Shown here: positions 56,441 through 64,000 of the stretch, in pieces
Layout of the letters: the number at the start of each line of letters is the position of its first letter
Position numbering within the stretch: the stretch's first letter is position 1
Assembly (NCBI RefSeq): GCF_009730915.1
Contig: NC_052480.1
Span: forward strand, 2,232,001-2,296,000
DNA length: 64,000 bases
Source: Dioscorea cayenensis subsp. rotundata
Lineage: Eukaryota > Streptophyta > Magnoliopsida > Dioscoreales > Dioscoreaceae
Direction of reading: 5' to 3'
The notes under the pieces: model-generated
Database searches by the model: none
Told to the model about the DNA's origin: nothing
The model's input: only the letters and a program-made list of their open reading frames with translations
Translations under genes and position numbers: made by a program

Positions 56441-57665
56441 GCGAGTATGGTTTTTTTGGGTTTTTTTTTTATTTAAATATTGTTTTTTTAATTAATTACT
56501 AGAATAGGCATTTTTAGAATTATTTAAGCATTTTTATTTTTTTTAATATTAAATTTTAAATTTTTTTAATAGATATGGGATTTCCACTGATTTTTTTAAT
56601 ATTAAAATTTTATTTTAAATCAGTGAGTTCCACTAGTTTTTTTAATATTAAAATTTATATTTTTTAAAACCGGGATGAGTCATACTTAGTTTTTTCAATT
56701 AAAAAGCAATTTTCTGACTAAATCTCTTATCGTTTCATAAAAATTTTTTTCTGATTAGTTTTATTCCCACTTCTACTTTCATGGTAGATGAAATGGCACC
56801 ACCTCGGTCATGGTGGTATAGGTAGCGATTCTGCATTGATTTAAGAAAACAATGGTGTGACTGCGGTGAGTTTCAAACATTTCATTTTTCCTTGTCGCTA
56901 TGTTTTCGCTAGCGTGTGCATACATTCATCTACATTGGCGAGCATACGTAGATAATGTTTATAGGACTGCGACAATTTTTTTAATGTATATTATAAAGAG
57001 TTTCAACCAATGTCAAACGAGAGATACTGGAACCCCTATAATGATCCACGTCTCTGTAAGGATTTTACAATACGAATACCACTTTTAGGACACCCAAAAT
57101 CCATCAGAATTCGTAATGAGATGACATAAGGGAGGCGGTCGGTACAGCGTTGTGATCATGTCATGAATGCAGGTCATAGTCGTTGAAATTGTCCGAAACG
57201 CATTTGGTCCCAAGTCGTATATCAGTAATATAATTTAAATATTGTATTTGTTGAATAACTTTTATAATATATGTAATTGTTTTTCGTTCATTAATAATAT
57301 CGAGTGAGTTTATTTTTAGTGAAAGTAGAAGTGGGAAATAAAAGCTAGTTGTAAAAAAAATTTTTATGAAAATGATAAGAGATTTAGTGTAAAAATTATT
57401 TTTAATTAAAAAAAAACTAGTAGGACCCATTCCAGTTTTAAAAATACAAATTTTAATATTAAAAAACTAGTGGGACCTGTCGATTTTAAAAAAAATAAAA
57501 TTTTAATATTAAAAAACCAGTGGAACCCACAGCTATTAAAAAATTTAAAATTTAATATTAAAAAAATAAAAATGCCTAGTTTGGTAAATAATTCTAAAAA
57601 TATCTATTCTAGTAATTAATTAAAAAAACAATTTTTTTTTTAAAAAAAAAAACCATTTTTTTGGG
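56441..57665 (+). mobile_element. MULE derivative with long terminal inverted repeats
   Basis: 56450-56790 and 57310-57660 are inverted copies. Shared words include AATTAATTACTAGAATAG, TTTTTAGAATTATTTA, CCCACTTCTACTTTCA at the inner edge, and repeated (T)nAATATTAAAATTT blocks. Between them lies a remnant of a Mutator-type transposase. Arms of about 340 bp plus that remnant identify a TIR-MULE with an internal deletion. The outer ends are T-rich and no 9-bp target duplication was found, so the exact boundaries are uncertain. Confidence 0.85.
56785..57200 (+). pseudogene. MuDR-type transposase C-terminal remnant (SWIM zinc finger and zinc knuckle)
   Basis: Readable with two or three frame changes. 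QWCDCGEFQTFHF is the SWIM zinc finger (CxC...), continued by CAYIHLHWRAYVDNVYRTAT in the frame at 56900. FQPMSNERYW, then RCDHVMNAGHSR with a downstream NCPK form the zinc knuckle at the C-terminus. These are hallmarks of plant MURA transposases. The catalytic DDE region is absent. In-frame stops near 57128 and the frame changes make it dead. Confidence 0.8.
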
Positions 57666-58434
57666 GTGATAGTGGAAAAGTTGACAGATAATTCACTCCT
57701 ACTGTCATTCTACATAACCGTACATTAGATTTTCACTTCATACGACTTCTCGTTCAATTTTTTTTAGAAGTAATTGGATCCTTTTCTTTGTTTAGATATC
57801 TCCTCTGTTCTTCCACTCTGTCCCAAAGAGCATTGAGACGAGTAATTTAATAGAAAAGACAAGGGTATTATGGAAAAATTATTATATTTTAATATATTTT
57901 TGTTATATGTGTAAAAAACACATTGGCCACTACACCTATTACATTACATCTAAATCAACCTCATAAAAGATTACTTGATTAGCATGCAAATCAATAATGA
58001 TATAGTTCAAAACCAATTTTAGATTATATTTATGATAATCAGCATGCAAATCATATTAATAATTTTTTATTAAATTATAAAAGATTAGCATGCAAATCAA
58101 TAATAGTTTTCGGTTAGTTAATGTGAATTTGGATATATAAGTTTGGATCTCTCATCCTAACATTATATACTTTTGAATTGAATCAAATCCAATGATATGT
58201 TTGGTTTTTATCTGATGTGTATTAAATAGGATGTTGCCAATATTTTAAAATAGAATATTATTTGTATAAGTGATTAAAGTTGTATCTTGAACAATTTAAC
58301 ATGTTTATGGCAGCTAGAAGGTATGAACAGTAATTTGCAAAAGTCTTTCGTCTTTTATATTTCGTATATTGTTTGTGAAAGCTTTTTTGATAAATTGGCA
58401 CCTCTCAAACACAAGCAATGTAGGAAAATGATGG
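57666..58434. other. AT-rich intergenic DNA
   Basis: Contains three spaced copies of AGCATGCAAATCA (about 57981, 58041 and 58087), suggesting a short degenerate repeat. No gene. Confidence 0.5.
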
Positions 58435-59850
58435 TTCCGGTGGGGGTGTGATGTGCTAAGTTCACTCAAATACTCACACACAATCAAAACAAGATAAAGG
58501 AGACGAGCAAATTGGTAACTCAGTTCGGCACAACCTTGCATACATCTGGAGGGTCAGGCCCGGAGAAACAATCCACTAAAAGAGGTATAGGAACAAGGAG
58601 TACAACACTCACTTACTTTCTCAATACAAAGAATATCCTCTCAAGATTGCCCAAGCGACCACACTCTCAACTCTCACAGAAGAGTTTCTCACTTTGTTTA
58701 GCTCATCCTAAATCTTTCGAGTTGGATCTCTTATATAGCGCACTCGACGTCTAGTCTGATTATCTCTTTTTAGAATTCTCAGCGAGCTTCCCTAACTTGG
58801 ACACCTTCCGATGTTAGATGTTCGCAACACCCGAGCTTGCAACATGACCTACCTATCGAACATGGTCGAGTTCTAGCTAGATGCTCTCGAATCTGTGACC
58901 TTGACCTCCGGTTTCTTGATCCGCCTCGTGCTGATTGACTCTACCCGAGCTCCTCCTACTTGAAGCTGCTTCCTTCCTCATGTCATTTCATAAGGTCTCC
59001 CTCTCCCGAGGGGCGTGCCCACCAAGGCACACACGACTATCTCACCAAAGATAGTCACCGAAGATCTCACGATCTTCTTTCCAAACTTGGCCCAAGTTTG
59101 GTTTTTCAAATGATCTTTTGGCACATGAAATATTGTTACTAAACTTGATCTCATCTTCATCCAAGTTTAGCCTTCAATATTTTCAAGCATGATCTCCAAT
59201 CATCCACGCTTGGATCTCCAAATCTCTAATCATATCTCATGCAATTTTCAAACAATCTCCACACATGACTAGTCTCCATGAATAGTTCCGCCCATAGATA
59301 GCTCTTGGATTTTCCTTGAAATTGAGTTGCTAAATATGGTCTTGATAATCTCCTTGGCATGTCTTTATTTAGTTTGTGTCTTCAAATAGCTTCATACCAA
59401 ACTAAATCTTGTGTCTTCTAATAGCTTCATACCAAGTTTAACTTGTGTCTTTTAATAGCTTCATATAATCATCATGATCTTGAACTCTTGCCAATAATAG
59501 AATATTCTTCTCTCTTCAAATAGATCTTTCTAAAAAGGAGCTCTATCAAAGATATGAATAATCATCCCGTATCTTACCAAGGATAGATAATCATACCTAA
59601 AATAAAACTTACCATTTTTTGAAGAGATCTTATAGTCTTGATGCACTTACCAAAAATAGTTTATCATCACATGATTGTATTGAGAGGAATATCTACCCAA
59701 TAAAATCTTCAACCTTGATCTTTATAAAATCTCTACCTAGATCTTCATCACATGCCATGACCTCATCCTTTGCCACATCATCATCCTCATGCCATGTCAT
59801 CATTTGGCTTGTCATATAATACCAATCCACGACATTAGACTTAACAGAAA
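58435..59850 (-). mobile_element. Probable Copia-type LTR remnant
   Basis: The stretch AACTCAGTTCGGCACAACC (about 58517) followed by ACATCTGGAGGGTCAGGCC and CCACTAAAAGAGG resembles the conserved plant-Copia LTR block seen at 34290-34340 (ACGTGGTTCGGC...CATCCACGGAG). The rest is CT-rich with repeated CTTCATACCAA(A/G)(C/T)TTAA units (59390-59465). No coding domain or definite ends. An alternative is another non-coding repeat. Confidence 0.4.
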
Positions 59851-60840
59851 CCACTAGACTATGCCTTGATTCCTTACTTGTGAAAGTTCATATCTAAAAT
59901 CTTTATAACTTCTAGAATTTATACTTTTCCAATATTTTCTTTTATTTCTTCAACAATGGAAATTAGCCACTTTGGGTCTATAGCATGGTCGCATATGGCT
60001 TGTGGGGATGCGGAGATTTATATAAAATTCGCAAGAGCTAGGTATAAGAAAAGGATATGGGACATCTTGACAAAGTTTTTTGACAAACTTGCGACAACCA
60101 TCTTTTGATTTTTTTGCGTGCTTGAAAAATTTTGAATTCAAGACCTCTCAAACACAAGTAAGATAGAAAATTATTAAGCTATGTATTGGTTCTTTGCTAC
60201 CAGGTGGAGTGGTCATAGATGCAAGAGAGCACCACTTATATTTCTCCAAAAACTTATTTTTGTAATGCCTCAATCGAGAAATAATTGCTTATTTTGGAAC
60301 TGCACCGCATGAGAAAATTATCTAAGCAGTTGATGCAAGTAAAAAGTTAATATAATTTTTTATAAATTTTAAATTATAAATTAATTTTAACTAATTTTTA
60401 CTTATATGAATTAGTTAAAATAGGTGAGTAAAACGAAATAGAGGAAGTAATTTTTATGAATTATTAGTTTCATTACTTTATTAATTTTATATATTTGGAC
60501 CTTATTAAATATCATATTTATATATATATATATTAATAAGTATGAACAAATCATGTGTCCAAAAATGATGCTGGCGAGGAGATAAAAGCTCTACAACACC
60601 AGTACAAGTGCACTTAGACAAAATCTTTTCCCACTTAAATATCAAACAATTTCATTTTATGTCATAATTTCAAACTCGGTATTACCACCATGCTATTCCG
60701 CATGTGAGATTTTGAGATCACGACCGTTCGATTCCAAGAGCACGTGCGGGTCGTTGCAGCTAACTGCTACCTTAGTTTTAAGATTCGGAAATCTTGTATG
60801 TATCCCAAGATGAGATCTACGGTTCAGATTGTCCCAATTT
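59851..60840. other. Intergenic DNA upstream of pyruvate kinase
   Basis: The phrase ACCTCTCAAACACAAG occurs at 60143 and at 58400, flanking the LTR-like block as direct repeats, each with a similar tail. Otherwise unremarkable AT-rich DNA containing the distal promoter of the pyruvate kinase gene. Confidence 0.4.
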
Positions 60841-60841
60841 T

Positions 60842-60849
60842 CCTATAAA
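60842..60849 (+). promoter_or_regulatory. Probable TATA box of pyruvate kinase
   Basis: CTATAAAT lies about 115 bases before the start codon, in a context moving from AT-rich to the pyrimidine-rich leader TCCCTCCATTTCCG and CTCTCTTTCTCTCG. Spacing fits a plant TATA box with a leader of roughly 80-90 bases. Confidence 0.6.
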
Positions 60850-60959
60850 TAAGCATCCGATTTCCCTCCATTTCCGCTTCTTTACCAAGTGTTCCTCTCT
60901 TTCTCTCGATCGCAATCAAACCCTAATTTTTTTTTCCTTGGTTCTCTTCAAGGATCAAG

Positions 60960-63208
60960 ATGCAAGGAGGCCACATGCTGATCGATGAGCCGGTGCGGCT
61001 AGCTTCCGTTCTCAAGTCCTTGAAGCCTGTGAGATCAATTTCTTTTTCCTTTTTTCTGGTTTTTCTTTATCAAATTTATCATTTTTTAGGTATTTTGGTG
61101 TTTGGATTTATTATAGATATGATTTTAGGTTTTATGAGAGGTGAATTTGAGAATAACTTGATCGGGAGCATTGAGATTTGTAAAATTCGTATGTGATTTT
61201 TGGAAATCGCAGGGGTTTTTCTCGTCGCTCACCAAAATTGTTGGGACTCTGGGGCCGAAATCACGTTCTGTGGAAGTGATTGAGGCGTGCTTAACAGCTG
61301 GGATGTCAGGTTTGGAAGAATAGAATCTCTATGCGTGCACTTGAAAGTTGATTACTTTTTAAGTTTTTCTTTGAATATGATGCCTCCTTAAATATTCCAT
61401 GTATTTGCACTCATGGCCCTTGAATTAACTCAATTAAGTATATGTTGGAGATTGTTAGAAAAGGTAACATATATATGTGTGAAGTGGCTGACATGCTGTT
61501 GGATCTATAATGGTGAAAGCCCACATTTTTTGCTTTAATAAATGCATCTCTTTGCAATGCTACTACTGATGCAAAATTTCCAAAATATTAATGTTTTATA
61601 ATCGTATATATGTTTGTATAAAAATTTTCCTATGTTTTGGATGTCACAGTTGCTCGCTTTGATTTTTCTTGGTTAAATGCGGATTACCATCAAGAGACTC
61701 TTGATAACTTAAGAACAGCTTCGGAGAATGTGAAGAAGTTATGTGCTGTAAGTTATTCTGCTCCCTCAATGATTCTCGATTTTTCAATTAAAATTTGATG
61801 CTTGTCAGTTGCTACTCTTGGGAATCAGATTCATTGTTCAAGTATCACCATAGCAATGCCTGTCTATTTTAAGAAGAGAGGAGAACATTATGCTGTTTAA
61901 AGTTCTTTATACTGTCATAAGACCAAAGCTACTTTAATGGTTCCTTTTATATGGTGCACTTGGAGTCAATGGTGATAAAATTTTTATTAAATGCAACAAC
62001 ATATTTTTATACAAATAATAACAGCCATGTATGGAGGTGAAGAGAATTCATTTATGCAGATTTCAGGAATCTTGTTTTGCATTTTTAGAAAAATACTTGT
62101 GATTTGAAACATCCAAGTGAGGAGTATTGTATTATTTTTTATTTTTTATGATTCCTTGTTTTGAGTTCTAGTATCATCTTACTACTTTAACGATTGCTAA
62201 ATTTCTGTATTGTTAGGAATTAATTTTGTATGGAAAATATTGTCAAGAATAGATCTGCATGTAATTAATTATTTATTTTGTGAGAACTTGCATTGCCTTA
62301 TTTGTGATCAGTGATCGCTTATTTTGGAATGGATTAAAATTGTGGTTCATGTTAATGCTGATGAAGTCATCTTTGAGTATTTATTATTCCTTACTTTTCA
62401 GGTTATGCTAGATACTATGGGCCCAGAACTTCAGGTTTTCAATGAAAATGGAAATCCGATTGAGTTGATAGCCGATGCTACTGTTGTTATTACTCCAGAT
62501 CTTTCCAAAGTTCCATCAGCTGAAGTCTTACCTGTGAATTATTCTGGCCTTGCCAAGGTATGCTTGCTGGTTGTGACACTTGTCCAGAAATTGTGGGTTG
62601 CTTATTTCATGACAAAAATCATGGTTTTTCTGTTGAAAATATTTAGTAATGTGTTTATGCCTCGTAATATAACATCTGATTTTCAAATCCAGTAGTTGTG
62701 ATTTCCCTATAAAGTGCTAGAAATCTCTTTAAATTTGGTTGAAATAGATTTTGTAAGAGTTTCTGATGTGTAAATAGACAGAGCATTGTCTAGACAAGCT
62801 GCCCCAGAATACTTGAGCTATGGCATCAAATGGGTTGTTCTTTTCTTGTATTCACTTCAACCGATTGTTTGCAATTTTCTATATCTATTGCAGGCAGTTA
62901 AAAAAAGGGTGACACAATTTTTATTGGGCAATACCTTTACACAGGAAGTGAAACAACATCCGTATGAGCTTGAGGTTAGGAAGTCTATTGATGTTTTTGC
63001 TTAATATTTGTTATTAGAGTCAAGGATATTTTTGAATTTATTTTCATAGGTTCATCTATTGGATTTTGTTTTTTAGGTGGTTGAAACTAATGGTGAAGAC
63101 ATAATCTGCCTAGTGAAGAACAGTGCCACACTTGCAGGCTTCATTTTCACAATGCATGTATCACAAGTGCATATTGATTTGCCTACCCTGTCTAGCTCTG
63201 ATAAGCAG
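60960..63208 (+). CDS. Pyruvate kinase, cytosolic type (first six exons, continues beyond window)
   Basis: Pyruvate kinase makes ATP and pyruvate from phosphoenolpyruvate and ADP, the last step of glycolysis. Exons are 60960-61028, 61213-61309, 61650-61747, 62402-62557, 62894-62974 and 63077-63208, all GT-AG and in frame. MQGGHMLIDEPVRLASVLKS is the plant cytosolic-type start without a transit peptide. TKIVGTLGPKSRSVEVIEAC, GMSVARFDFSWLNADYHQET and AVMLDTMGPELQVF follow, covering the N-terminal part of the barrel with Arg in VARFDFSW. Exons 4-5 form the start of the B domain. Exon 6 reads NGEDIICLVKNSATLAGFIF and SQVHIDLPTLSSSDKQ. Exon 5 is odd: its reading frame is shifted relative to the family for almost its whole length and restored at its end. 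The C-terminal catalytic half lies past 64000. Confidence 0.9.
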
Positions 63209-64000
63209 GTAACCCTGATTACTTTGGTTACTATTTAGATGCACAACTTGAAAGATGAATATCAGTAAAAAATTATATATTCTTTGACATGAATACAGCA
63301 TGATATGAAGTTTCTCTAAATGTTAAATGAATTTTGATTAAACTTGTATTGCTGTTTTGTTGCGGTTTGTGGTGAGAATATGCCTGGTTGTATGAGTTAT
63401 TTAAGATCACACTATATCCCATCTTCACACACGCACACACACACTCACACAAAGCTTTAGCTGTAGAGCAAGTTTCATTTAGCTTTACATGCATGCATAC
63501 ATACATAAGCTTTAGCTGTATAGCAAGTGTCATTTTTGTATTGGAAAATATTTTTGTCAATGTTTTAGAACTTAATTTTCTACTTCTTTTTTGATGATGA
63601 ATATTCTGCTCTAATATTTAAGTAGTTCCTTTTCTGCTTGAATTCCTTGTGTCAAGGCCACTTAAAGCCAGACTCATTGTATGTGAGTAAAATTCCATTT
63701 TACTACTATGAACATATCCTACCATATTTGCCATTTAGACAAGTAGTTTTTCTTCAAATGAAAGTGGATAAACCATGATGCAGTAAAATAAAAGATGGCC
63801 ATTGTGTATAATTTGTTCATGTTCTTTTAGGGAAAGCCTGTTTTATTTGATTTTGAGTTCATCCAATGATTTTTGTCTTTATAAGATATCCAACTGGGTT
63901 TTGTAATTATTTTCTTGGTTCGTTTTCGAAGTTGTGATAGCTTTTGTTCTTGAAATAAAAATAAAAATAATAAAACTGATTAAAAATATTTATTCTGGTA
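63209..64000 (+). other. Pyruvate kinase intron 6 (to window end)
   Basis: No splice acceptor followed by a recognisable pyruvate kinase exon appears before the window end. The stretch carries (CA)n near 63427-63450 and GCATGCATACATACATA near 63490. Its sequence is the source of the duplicated fragment at 51880-52890. Confidence 0.6.

Overview
The window is nuclear DNA from a flowering plant. Every recognisable gene is a typical plant gene with many introns, intergenic DNA is AT-rich, and Copia, Gypsy-like, L1, MULE, hAT and Tourist-type elements are dense. An old endogenous pararetrovirus (family Caulimoviridae) is also present. The species cannot be fixed from the sequence alone. A 1000-base run of N (13391-14390) is a scaffold gap.

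Layout. 1-7860: unclassified DNA with no credible gene, richer in CG dinucleotides than the rest, with repeated TTTAAA-rich blocks and two diverged direct copies. 7861-11512: AT-rich intergenic DNA with one hAT-like MITE. 11513-13294 (minus): the last six exons of a urease gene, cut by the gap; its visible active-site residues are altered. 14609-15043: an hAT MITE. 15122-15381: the 3' end of an alcohol dehydrogenase (ADH) gene, cut off by the pararetrovirus. 15382-27803: the pararetrovirus, bracketed by two inverted copies of its own non-coding end and interrupted by two solo LTRs with perfect 5-bp target duplications.

28233-34060 and 35697-42574 (minus): two tandem ADH units, each a nine-exon gene with an open 380-residue reading frame. 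They differ by datable insertions: a Tourist MITE only upstream of A, a MULE-like element in intron 3 of B, and a duplicated promoter segment only in B. A Copia fragment lies between them, and an L1 LINE fragment missing its reverse transcriptase follows unit B.

47818-50262 and 53528-56013 (minus): a tandem pair of serine carboxypeptidase-like (SCPL) genes. The first is intact (10 exons, 467 residues). The second is a pseudogene with at least three frameshifting indels and a displaced start codon. Between them lies a decayed fragment of the pyruvate kinase gene found further downstream. 56441-57665: a MULE derivative with long terminal inverted repeats and a SWIM zinc-finger remnant of its transposase. 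60960 to the window end (plus): the first six exons of a cytosolic-type pyruvate kinase, one of which carries a pair of compensating frameshifts.

The genes do not form a pathway cluster. The theme is local tandem duplication followed by unequal decay, with transposons and a virus recording the order of events: ADH duplications first, then the virus, then the LTR elements inside the virus.
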